The translations under genes were made by a program, and so were the position numbers. From Terriglobales bacterium (lineage in GTDB: Bacteria > Acidobacteriota > Terriglobia > Terriglobales > Acidobacteriaceae), in NCBI GenBank assembly GCA_019241735.1, contig JAFAWN010000476.1:1-11513 (forward strand): a DNA stretch of 11,513 bases, in the 5' to 3' direction. The notes beneath the pieces were generated by a model. That model saw only the letters and a program-made list of their open reading frames with translations. It was not told the DNA's origin and searched no databases. Positions 1-6,986 of the stretch are shown here, piece after piece (positions within the stretch are counted from its first letter, which is position 1; each line of letters begins with the position of its first letter).

Positions 1-325
1 AGGCCCCGATGATGAAGAAATAACAGACAAAAATCAGATTTCCTCAGCGTATTAACGCCTGGATCGGATTCTCAGCAAAAGGCTCGGTGGACGCCGATTC
101 CAGGACCTTCCGGCTCTTTCTCTTTCTCAGGTTTTTGTTAGAATGGGGAACTCATGAAGTCTGGCTGACGCGGGGACCAATACTGTTTTCCTTACTTTTC
201 CAGTGACTTTTTCTATTTCTGGTCGGGCAAAGAAGGCTTTTTAGACCGTCATTACGAAAGTCATTTGGCTCGGCGCCAGTCTCTTCATAACATGCTCGCA
301 GGGGTAAGTGGGCGGAAACCCAACT
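1..325. other. Non-coding leader, no gene identified
   Basis: No convincing coding region is visible. The first bases could hold the last few codons of an upstream gene (one frame stops at 21-23, another near 53-55), but nothing can be identified. A TAGAAT at 139-144 matches the -10 consensus at 5 of 6 positions but lacks a good -35. A weak two-part hairpin is possible at 221-247: GGTC pairs with GACC, and inside it AAAG pairs with CTTT around the tetraloop AAGG. The hexamer GTCATT occurs twice, 12 bp apart, at 248-253 and 260-265. These may belong to the promoter or leader of the CpaE-like gene, but each is short enough to occur by chance. Confidence 0.4.
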
Positions 326-1558
326 ATGAACGGTATTGCAGTAAGCCTCATCACCGAGGATAAAGATCGGCTAAATTCGCTCCAGAACCGCCTCGAGGAT
401 ACTCATATGGGGCGGATTGTCTTCGGTCACGTCGGTTTTCCCTCCGCTCCCACAGATGCTGTCCTGCGACAAATCCAGGATGTTCGGGCCGAAGTTGTAC
501 TGGTGGATATCGACTCCCGCAACGTGCCGCGCGCCATTCGGGCCATTGAACTGATTCAGAGCAACATCGCCGACATTGCCATTTTTGCCATAGGGGGAAT
601 GAGCGATCCTACGACGATTGTTTCAGCGATGCGGGCCGGGGCCCGCGAGTATCTGGAACAAAATGCGACCTCCAAAGCCATGGTGGAAGCCTTCAGCCGT
701 TTTGCTGCTTCGCGAGGGAAAAGCCGAACAACTTCCGGCCGGGCGAGAGTTTTCACCGTAACCAACGCCAAGGGCGGGTCCGGCGCTACTACCGTCGCAG
801 TTAACACCGCCATCGCCCTTCAGGAAGCTCACGGCGGAGTCTTGCTCGTGGACTTTGCTCCGCTGGGCCATGCTGCACTTCATCTCAATGCCCGTCCGAC
901 ATTTGGAATCACCGACGCGCTGCAAAATTTGCACCGGCTTGACACTTCCTTACTGCAAGGCTTAATGACCGAGTGCAAAGGGGGCTTACAGCTGCTGGCT
1001 GGACCGCAGCAGCCCTATTCGTTGACACCGGCGGCGGCTGAGCTGGCGAGGCTTTTTGATCTGCTGGTATCCCACTTCCGCTACGTGGTTGTGGATTGCT
1101 CCGATCGCGTCGACCAGACAGCGCGCCTGCTTTGCGATCTGTCAAACGCCGTACTTTTGGTGACTCAGGCTGATGTGGTTTCGCTGTGGAGCGCTGGGCG
1201 CATCCGTACTTTCCTCGAAGAGGGAGCTGGTCGCGACCGTGTTCGCCTGGTGTTGAATCGTTACAAAAAGATTCCGGGCTTTGACGATGAAGACGTCGAG
1301 AAGGCTACGAACTGTAAGCTCTTGTGGAAGCTTCCCAATAACTTCCAATCCATATCACCCGCCATTGACAAGGGCGTCCCCGTCGCCTTGCAAAGTAATG
1401 ACGACATCAGCCGCTCGTTCCGTTCCCTTGCAAGCATGCTGGCTGACGCTGCTGCCAGCGATGAAGGTTCGCTGGATCTTTCCTACAAGCAAGACAAGGT
1501 GGTCAGAAAGAAAGCTACCGGCCGATTGCTGATTTCGCCCTTGCGCGCCGGACAGTAG
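326..1558 (+). CDS. cpaE: CpaE/TadZ-like pilus assembly ATPase (receiver-like domain + MinD/ParA ATPase)
   Basis: The protein has about 410 residues. Residues 1-125 resemble an atypical response-regulator receiver (LVDID on the third strand, then a repeat-free alpha/beta fold). Residues 140-390 are a MinD/ParA-type P-loop ATPase. The deviant Walker A reads KGGSGATT: the leading signature lysine (K149 from this start) is kept, but the usual P-loop lysine is alanine, as is common in CpaE. LLVDFAPLGHAAL follows as the switch region, and VVVDCSDRVDQ matches the CpaE/MinD Walker B area. In Tad/Flp and related pilus systems, this family positions the secretion machine at the inner membrane. No other tad gene lies in the window, so its partners must be upstream or elsewhere. 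A GTG at 308, with AGGGG only 3 nt before it, would add 6 residues. I prefer the ATG at 326 because the receiver fold begins there and GGGCGGA lies about 9 nt upstream. The family call is firm; a role in pili is inferred. Confidence 0.85.
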   Translation: MNGIAVSLITEDKDRLNSLQNRLEDTHMGRIVFGHVGFPSAPTDAVLRQIQDVRAEVVLVDIDSRNVPRAIRAIELIQSNIADIAIFAIGGMSDPTTIVSAMRAGAREYLEQNATSKAMVEAFSRFAASRGKSRTTSGRARVFTVTNAKGGSGATTVAVNTAIALQEAHGGVLLVDFAPLGHAALHLNARPTFGITDALQNLHRLDTSLLQGLMTECKGGLQLLAGPQQPYSLTPAAAELARLFDLLVSHFRYVVVDCSDRVDQTARLLCDLSNAVLLVTQADVVSLWSAGRIRTFLEEGAGRDRVRLVLNRYKKIPGFDDEDVEKATNCKLLWKLPNNFQSISPAIDKGVPVALQSNDDISRSFRSLASMLADAAASDEGSLDLSYKQDKVVRKKATGRLLISPLRAGQ

Positions 1559-1674
1559 CAGCCGCGGCAGTCGATCCAATGCCTGCGCGGCAATTCTTTA
1601 ACAAGGTTCCAATTTGTGATTTGTGCTGGGTACCTGCCAGCCCTAATAACTTGGGCGACAGTGAGGACTATTTT
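1559..1674. other. Short convergent intergenic region
   Basis: This 116-bp gap separates two genes that point at each other. It has weak hairpin potential: TGCC/GGCA around TGCGC near 1580-1593, and GCTGG/CCAGC at 1625-1641. Neither is followed by a proper T-run, so I do not call a terminator. Confidence 0.4.
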
Positions 1675-3933
1675 CTAGCGAGCGGAAGCAGATTTGCCGT
1701 CGATTGCGGCATTTAACGCAGGGGTACAACACACTTCGTAGTATCGCCGGCTGGTCCAGTGCTGCAGAGAAAAGTCGGCGGCATCAATTCGCGCGACCTG
1801 GCTCTTCCGCACCACGATTTTTTTGAATATCTCATTGCCAACCGGAACCAGGCCACAGTACAGATTGAATTCTTCACTTCCCCACATCTTCGGCATTCGA
1901 ACATCGCAGGGTTCCAGGGAAATTTCTTTCTGCAGCCTTTCGAATGCGGCTTCACTCATTCGAATCCCGCTGAGGTTGTATTTCATAATGAATTCTTCCG
2001 GACTGTCTTGCAGTTGTTCATCGCTAATGGTCTGGAAGGCGTAAACATTAAACGGGGCGTTCATCTTTTCCAGAGCTTTTCTGGCGCGCTTATTGCATGA
2101 AGAAAGCCGGTCGCTTTCATTTAACGCGTCGGAAATCATGACCCGCTGCTCGCCGTCCATCAAATACATAGGGGCAGAATCCTGATACGAAATCCCTATC
2201 CCCAGCTCCAGGGTAGGCAGGCCGGCCTGTTCAAGCAGTTGATTGTAGCCACGCACAATTTCTAGTATCTCCCGTGCCATAACGCACGCCTTACCCACGA
2301 CCGCCGGTGCATCCCCTTCACGTTCGAAGAAACCGAGGATAATGGCATCGCCCTCGAGGAAGACTTTTTCGGCGCCATATTTTGCCAGCAATTTGTTTAC
2401 GGGATCATAGAAGTTGAGGCTGAAGTAGGAGGCGGGATTCATTTCCCGCTGCAAAAGCGACCGGGTAAGTTTCGAAGAGTCTCGCACGTCGGCTTTTACA
2501 ATTACGTGGCGCAATACTTTTTCCGGTGCCGGCTTATGCTCTTTGGGAAGCAGAAATTCATACAGCGTGGCATTCATGGACGACAGTTCCCGCATTTTTT
2601 CGTTGCCGATGAGGTTGATGCTTTCCAGTGCCCCATTGACTGCTTCCAGCCGGCGAAGGTCGCGGTGATAACGCATAAAGTCGCGCAAAAAACGTGCTGC
2701 AATTCTGTCGCGTTCGTCGCCACGGCAGTTGGCCGTGCGTGAAACCGCGGCCCGCAAGTTGTCCGCAGAGGCTTTCCCTCCAGCCTCCCCAATCAACCTT
2801 TCCACCCGCTCGCGCTCTTCCCGGGAAACCAGAGCGTTCTTTAACTGGTGCCCGTTGATGCGCGGAGAGTACTCGGCCAGCAATGGGACAACCTCGTAGG
2901 AGGCGATGACTAGCTCCATCACCTTTTCATGCTCCAGCATCTCCCGCCATTCATTGAGCCGCCATTGCCGGGCCTGCGCCTCCGCGGATGAGTCCGATGC
3001 CGGCCCCGACCCGACCAGTTCCTGCGCATTCTCCGGAACATTCAGCCAGCCATCCAGCAGGCTCTCGTCCGGTGCCGGGGGGCCGATTTCAAGCGACAGC
3101 AGAAACTCGCTCGCGATCCGGCGAATGCTGGAGAAGCGGTCCGCGTCGCGTTCGAAAGTACCCAACATGACGTAGTGCTCAGCATTGAGATAGCTGTCGA
3201 GGCCCTCTTCGGTGAAGATCAGCGGGTTCTGGAACAGTTGATATTCAGAGGATCTTTGGGTTCCGAACAGCGAACGGCGGGTGTGGGCCAGGGTTTCCTT
3301 GTCGATTTCCCGCAGAGTCCGAAACAATTCCTGCGCCGCCTGCCGCAGAATGGTCCTCTTACCCACCTGAAACGCCGCGACCCGCTCCCGGTATTCAAGC
3401 GCCTTCACTTGCCGGATACCTTCGAAGGATTTCAGGGTCATGTGGCAGCGTTCCAGCATTTGCGCGAACTGCAGGGTCAATTCCGCGCGCAATAACTTGA
3501 TGATTGCTAGCCGGGCCAGTAAGTCCACCGCAATGTTGCCTGCGGATTTGGCCTGATTGAGCGCGGCAACTTGCGCCTGCACCAGCAATGGCTTAAGCTC
3601 CGAGGGCTCTGCCGTCCGGCGATAGCCAGCGCCCGCTCTCGGCTTAACTCCAGGAGAACCTATTAATTTTGATTGAAGAGAGTTTGAGCTTCGTGGAGCT
3701 TCGGTTGCCTCTGCCGAAAGCAGGCCATCCACATTGCCGTAGCGGACCAGCAACCTGGCGATATGCAGACGGATCTGCTCCACAAAATTGGGACTCAGAT
3801 AAACGTCATGTCTTAAGTTATCCACGCCGAGCTGAAGGCCATCGAGAGAAAGCGTGGGAATGTAGCTATTCAGCTGGGGCGGTGCCGCCGGCTCCGCTGC
3901 GTGCCCGAGTGTGAAAAAGGGGATACGTGGCAT
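1675..3933 (-). CDS. Large cytosolic protein with class III adenylate/guanylate cyclase homology domain
   Basis: The protein has 752 residues, with no signal peptide or membrane segment. Residues 1-470 are mostly charged and helical and belong to no family I recognise. Residues 475-635 form a class III nucleotidyl cyclase homology domain. The two expected metal aspartates are present (D482 in KADVRDSS, D529 in LEGDAIIL, 47 apart against about 44 in classical enzymes), as are the transition-state pair N605 and R609 (NESDR). At the two substrate-selecting positions, usually Lys/Asp for ATP or Glu/Cys for GTP, I read F525 and V598. Residues 640-745 form a further domain of unknown role, containing VVRKSQVARID and SRRYYEVC. 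The product would be a cyclic nucleotide if the enzyme is active, but the unusual residues leave activity and substrate open. The gene runs opposite to both neighbours and is probably monocistronic. No strong Shine-Dalgarno precedes the ATG at 3933; the start is taken from the full open frame. Confidence 0.8.
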   Translation of the reverse strand: MPRIPFFTLGHAAEPAAPPQLNSYIPTLSLDGLQLGVDNLRHDVYLSPNFVEQIRLHIARLLVRYGNVDGLLSAEATEAPRSSNSLQSKLIGSPGVKPRAGAGYRRTAEPSELKPLLVQAQVAALNQAKSAGNIAVDLLARLAIIKLLRAELTLQFAQMLERCHMTLKSFEGIRQVKALEYRERVAAFQVGKRTILRQAAQELFRTLREIDKETLAHTRRSLFGTQRSSEYQLFQNPLIFTEEGLDSYLNAEHYVMLGTFERDADRFSSIRRIASEFLLSLEIGPPAPDESLLDGWLNVPENAQELVGSGPASDSSAEAQARQWRLNEWREMLEHEKVMELVIASYEVVPLLAEYSPRINGHQLKNALVSREERERVERLIGEAGGKASADNLRAAVSRTANCRGDERDRIAARFLRDFMRYHRDLRRLEAVNGALESINLIGNEKMRELSSMNATLYEFLLPKEHKPAPEKVLRHVIVKADVRDSSKLTRSLLQREMNPASYFSLNFYDPVNKLLAKYGAEKVFLEGDAIILGFFEREGDAPAVVGKACVMAREILEIVRGYNQLLEQAGLPTLELGIGISYQDSAPMYLMDGEQRVMISDALNESDRLSSCNKRARKALEKMNAPFNVYAFQTISDEQLQDSPEEFIMKYNLSGIRMSEAAFERLQKEISLEPCDVRMPKMWGSEEFNLYCGLVPVGNEIFKKIVVRKSQVARIDAADFSLQHWTSRRYYEVCCTPALNAAIDGKSASAR

Positions 3934-4241
3934 GAGTGATTTTCAGGGTAGACCGTGCCACATAAGAGTTGGCTTAACACAAAAGTTAGCATGCAGTGAC
4001 GGCGGGTCAAACATTACCCAAGTTACCGCGCGACCGGACGGCGGTACCTGCAATGTCCTATTCCCAAAACCGGAGTTCGGCTAGCGCTGGAGTAGGATGG
4101 CGTCACTTTGGGTCGGAGACAGGATTGGTCTATGTACCGCGTCGCGTCACCGCGGTTCCCATCCCCCTTGTCATGTTATCTTTAAAGTTTGTTTTTCCTT
4201 AGATAACGCATTTTTCTCGCTTCTAAATGGCGAGAAGCATA
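3934..4241. other. Divergent intergenic region upstream of the metal-uptake cluster
   Basis: These 308 bp separate the cyclase-like gene (leftward) from the metal cluster (rightward), so they must hold promoters for both. No protein-like frame is convincing. The AT-rich part at about 4168-4220 stands out from its GC-rich surroundings. It holds TTGTCA (4168-4173), a 5 of 6 match to a -35 box, and the inverted repeat listed separately. No good -10 could be placed at 17 bp from that -35. Confidence 0.5.
4175..4207. promoter_or_regulatory. Inverted repeat GTTATCT-N19-AGATAAC, candidate operator of the metal cluster
   Basis: GTTATCT at 4175-4181 is the exact reverse complement of AGATAAC at 4201-4207, with a 19-bp T-rich spacer. 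It ends 34 bp before the chosen start of the first cluster gene. Metal-responsive repressors of the Fur/Zur and DtxR/MntR families bind AT-rich inverted repeats in such positions, and known Zur sites share a GTTAT...ATAAC flavour. The spacer is longer than in a typical Zur box, so the protein that binds here, if any, is unknown. Confidence 0.4.
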
Positions 4242-4565
4242 ATGGAAGTCAGTCTCATCAAGCCGCGCCCGGCGATCGTTGCCTATATCTTCATCGGCAT
4301 TCTGCTGATCGCAACCACCATGCAGGCGTCGCACGTCTGCGGCGAACCCCCGGAAAGCACCTATTCACAGCATCGGGCAAGCGGAGATTCAGCGACGCAT
4401 CCATGCCAAATTTGCCTGAAAGGGCAAACCCCAATCCTTTCCCTGGTGTTCGTCGTTTTTTCCACTCCCCGCACGCCGGCTGCGCGAACCGCATTCCTGC
4501 CCGGCCGGCCCAGATCGGTCGCCGATTTCTTTCTGCTGTCAGTGCGCCCTCCTCCCGTCCTCTAG
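4242..4565 (+). CDS. Small membrane-anchored Cys/His protein, DUF2946-like
   Basis: The protein has 107 residues. A hydrophobic segment at residues 11-27 (AIVAYIFIGILLIATT) is a signal peptide or anchor. The short periplasmic part has possible metal ligands H31, C33, H44, H53, C55 and C58, the last three as HPCQIC. A second hydrophobic stretch lies near residues 64-74, and the end is VRPPPVL. This layout (N-terminal membrane segment, His/Cys pair in the middle, Pro-rich RPPP end) resembles DUF2946 proteins, which are often found beside metal-uptake genes. Their biochemical role is not established. It is the first gene of the metal cluster, 116 bp ahead of the porin gene. The ATG at 4242 is preceded by GCGAGAAG at a reasonable distance. 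An in-frame ATG at 4227 would add 5 residues but has no ribosome site. Family assignment is by resemblance only; short length is the main doubt. Confidence 0.55.
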   Translation: MEVSLIKPRPAIVAYIFIGILLIATTMQASHVCGEPPESTYSQHRASGDSATHPCQICLKGQTPILSLVFVVFSTPRTPAARTAFLPGRPRSVADFFLLSVRPPPVL

Positions 4566-4593
4566 CCTTCCATCTATCTGCGTCCAGCCAAGT

Positions 4594-4613
4594 TCTAACC
4601 GTGGGTTGTTAGA
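4594..4613. promoter_or_regulatory. Small hairpin TCTAAC-N8-GTTAGA between small protein and porin genes
   Basis: TCTAAC at 4594-4599 pairs perfectly with GTTAGA at 4608-4613 around an 8-nt loop. It sits in the 116-bp gap before the porin gene, 68 nt from its start. It could adjust expression within the operon or be an operator half-site pair. No T-run follows, so it is not an intrinsic terminator. A 6-bp stem can arise by chance. Confidence 0.25.
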
Positions 4614-4667
4614 CCCCAGAGTTGGCGCGGCGCACTCACAATGCTCTTCTTTTAACTGCTCTCCGGT

Positions 4668-4673
4668 GGAGGA
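4668..4673 (+). promoter_or_regulatory. Ribosome binding site of the porin gene
   Basis: GGAGGA lies 8 nt before the ATG at 4682. It fixes that start over the upstream in-frame TTG at 4622, which has no comparable site and would put 20 non-signal-like residues before a clean signal peptide. Confidence 0.85.
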
Positions 4674-4681
4674 TAGCGACC

Positions 4682-6001
4682 ATGAAATACAAAGTCAGTC
4701 TTGCTGCATTTTTGATTGTTAGCGCCGTGACGTTGTTCTCTCAACAGGATCAATCTGCGCCCTCTCAAGCTGCGGCCCAGAGTTCAGCTTCCGATATTTC
4801 CGCGATGGAACAGCGCATGAGAGAGATGGAGGAGCGCATCATATTTCTCGAAGGTCAGGTGCGCATGTTGAAAAGCGAGCAGCCGAGTGCGCCTTCCGCG
4901 GCCTCTGCCCCCGCCCAACCAGCTGAGACTACTGCCGCGGCCCAAGCCCCTGGCGGCGCAGCTGCCGGTGTTATAAGCGCGGAACCGTCGTATGGAGGCG
5001 CGGGCGGTGCGGCATCGAAGGCATTGAACCCCGATATCAGCGTTATCGGAGATTTCATCGGAGCGGCCGGAGGAAATACCGCTCCTCCATTGGCAACGCT
5101 GCAGCCTTTTCCGGCAATGCAGATGCATGAGTCGGAGATTGGATTGCAGGCGATTATCGACCCCTACTCGCGGGGCGACTTTTTTATTTCCTTTGGCGAG
5201 CAGGGAGTAAATCTCGAAGAAGGATTCATCACCTTTACCGCCCTTCCCGATAGTTTCGTTGCCAAAGTAGGCAAGATGCGGTCGGCCTTTGGCAAGGTCA
5301 ATACCATGCACAATCATGTGCTGCCTTGGATCGACCGCCCCCTGGTTTCTACGAATTTAGTCGGCGGCGAAGACGGCATCGACGACGCCGGAGTATCGGT
5401 GCAGCGCATTTTACCCGCGCCCAAAGGCATTTTTCTCGAAGCCACAGCCCAGGTCTTCCGCGGAGATTCCGCCGATGTTTTTAAATCCTCGCAAAACAGC
5501 GATGTCAGCAACGTTGACCATTTACGCGCTTACAAGGACATTACCGAATCCACGAACATCGATCTCGGCCTGTCTTATGCGCGGGGCCACAACGATCTGG
5601 GTACAAATTTCATCACGCAGCTTTATGGATTCGATGCGACCGTCCGCTGGAAGCCGCTGCGTCGGGCCATCTATCATTCCTTCGTAGGGCGCACTGAGCT
5701 GATCTGGAGCCAGCGTCACGAATTTCCTTCCGAGCAGCGCGCTTTTGGATATTACGCTTCGGGGGATTATCAATTTGCCCGGCGCTGGTTTGCCGGGGGC
5801 CGGTACGATTCTTCCGATCGCAGCCGCTTCGCGAATACGACGGACAAAGGTGGCTCCATCGTACTGACCTATTGGCCGAGTGAATTCAGCCAGATTCGCG
5901 GCCAATACGAGTTCACAAAATATGCGGAAGGCCGTAATTCCAATCAATTGCTGATGCAATTGATCTTCTCTTTGGGAGCGCACGGAGCGCATCCTTTCTA
6001 A
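4682..6001 (+). CDS. Porin-like outer-membrane beta-barrel protein of metal-uptake cluster
   Basis: The protein has 439 residues. Residues 1-20 are a Sec signal peptide (MKYKV, then a hydrophobic core ending SAVTLFS). Residues 38-65 form a short heptad-like coiled coil (ISAMEQRMREMEERIIFLEG), followed by an Ala/Pro-rich linker to about residue 100. From about 117 onward the chain has alternating polar and aromatic strands typical of a barrel, with VIGDFIGAAGG at the barrel start and VAKVGKMRSAFGKVN in the middle. The last residue is Phe, the usual signal for barrel assembly by the BAM machinery. Several His lie near the C-terminus (GAHGAHPF) and in MHNHVLPWIDRP (209-220). With a periplasmic metal-binding protein and permease directly downstream, the likely job is to let metal ions cross the outer membrane. 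It lacks a TonB box and plug, so it is a passive channel rather than a TonB-dependent receptor. Specificity is inferred from context only. Confidence 0.75.
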   Translation: MKYKVSLAAFLIVSAVTLFSQQDQSAPSQAAAQSSASDISAMEQRMREMEERIIFLEGQVRMLKSEQPSAPSAASAPAQPAETTAAAQAPGGAAAGVISAEPSYGGAGGAASKALNPDISVIGDFIGAAGGNTAPPLATLQPFPAMQMHESEIGLQAIIDPYSRGDFFISFGEQGVNLEEGFITFTALPDSFVAKVGKMRSAFGKVNTMHNHVLPWIDRPLVSTNLVGGEDGIDDAGVSVQRILPAPKGIFLEATAQVFRGDSADVFKSSQNSDVSNVDHLRAYKDITESTNIDLGLSYARGHNDLGTNFITQLYGFDATVRWKPLRRAIYHSFVGRTELIWSQRHEFPSEQRAFGYYASGDYQFARRWFAGGRYDSSDRSRFANTTDKGGSIVLTYWPSEFSQIRGQYEFTKYAEGRNSNQLLMQLIFSLGAHGAHPF

Positions 6002-6040
6002 TAAAGGATTGCCGATATAGAAGATTGTAGAGAGGATGCT

Positions 6041-6976
6041 ATGAAAAAAAATTCAATGCTGAATTTTCTGGGAATTGTGCAACTGCTGAGCTTGCTGCTG
6101 TTAACGCCGCTCGCACACGCCAAAAAGTTGAACGTGGTCACCGCGACGACCGATATGGCCGCGCTGGCGCAGGAAGTTGGTGGCGACAAAATCAACGTCG
6201 AATCGCTGGGCAAGGGCTACCAGGACCCTCACTTTATCGAGCCCAAACCCAGTTTCCTGCTGAAGCTGCGCCAGGCTGACGTTCTGATCGTCGTCGGCTT
6301 GCAGCTTGAAATCGGATGGCTCCCGCCGCTGATTACCCAATCCGGAAACGCAAGAATCCAGGTGGGCGCAAGGGGCTATCTCGATGCCTCTCAATTTGCT
6401 GAAATCCTGGATATTCCGAGCGGCAATTTGAGTCGCGCCGAAGGGGACGTTCACCCGTTGGGAAATCCGCATTACTGGCTTGATCCGGATAACGGCCGCC
6501 GCGTGGCCAAAGGCATCGCTGGAGTATTCGCCGAACTTGATCCCGGAGATTCCGCATACTTCCAGCAGCGCTTTGAAGACTTCGATAAGCGCCTTACCGC
6601 CGCCGAGCAGAAATGGGACGCGGCAATGAAACCTTATCGCGGCCGCAAGGTCGTCACTTATCATAAGTCGCTGCCAAACTTCGCCAAACATTTCGGATTA
6701 AATGTGATTGGATACGTCGAGCCGCGCCCCGGGATCCCACCGACTCCAAGCCATACAATCGAGCTGATCGCCCTGATGAAGCGCGAGAACTGCAAAATCG
6801 TCATGGTCGAACCTTATTTCGATTTGAAGACTCCAAACTCCATTGCCGAGCAGACGGGAGCCAAGGTGGTGCAATATTTTCCGTCGGTTGGAGGCACCAA
6901 AGAAATTACGGATTACTTCAAGTTGTTTGACTACAACATTGACCTGCTGACGAGGATGTTTCAGGCCACTCAATAG
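6041..6976 (+). CDS. ZnuA/TroA-type metal ABC transporter substrate-binding protein
   Basis: The protein has 311 residues. The signal peptide ends in LAHA (cleavage after residue 27). It belongs to the cluster A-I (PF01297) family, which captures Zn2+ or Mn2+ in the periplasm and delivers it to the permease. Expected ligands are H64 (DPHFIEPKPS), H144 (GNPHYWLDP, with an extra H138 just before it) and H208 (TYHKSLPNF). The usual fourth ligand, an Asp/Glu near the C-terminus, is not at its normal place: the segment reads YFPSVGGTKE (279-288). No long His-rich loop is present, unlike many proteobacterial ZnuA proteins. AGAGG, 5 nt before the ATG, is a good ribosome site. The gene lies 39 bp after the porin gene and 10 bp before the permease gene, so it is clearly in an operon. 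Zinc is the likeliest substrate because the ligands are His-rich; manganese cannot be excluded, so I give no gene symbol. Confidence 0.9.
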   Translation: MKKNSMLNFLGIVQLLSLLLLTPLAHAKKLNVVTATTDMAALAQEVGGDKINVESLGKGYQDPHFIEPKPSFLLKLRQADVLIVVGLQLEIGWLPPLITQSGNARIQVGARGYLDASQFAEILDIPSGNLSRAEGDVHPLGNPHYWLDPDNGRRVAKGIAGVFAELDPGDSAYFQQRFEDFDKRLTAAEQKWDAAMKPYRGRKVVTYHKSLPNFAKHFGLNVIGYVEPRPGIPPTPSHTIELIALMKRENCKIVMVEPYFDLKTPNSIAEQTGAKVVQYFPSVGGTKEITDYFKLFDYNIDLLTRMFQATQ

Positions 6977-6986
6977 AGGGAGCGCG

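Noticed and set aside
1..55. C-terminal fragment of an upstream gene at the left edge
   Set aside because: At most 18 codons are visible in any frame, with nothing recognisable.
1625..1641. Possible intrinsic terminator GCTGG-N7-CCAGC between convergent genes
   Set aside because: The stem is only 5 bp and no T-run follows on either strand.
3175..3495. 106-codon frame on the plus strand inside the cyclase-like gene
   Set aside because: It is antisense to a continuous 752-codon gene with recognisable motifs.
4622..4681. TTG-initiated 20-residue extension of the porin gene
   Set aside because: It has no ribosome site, while GGAGGA lies 8 nt before the ATG at 4682, where a clean signal peptide begins.
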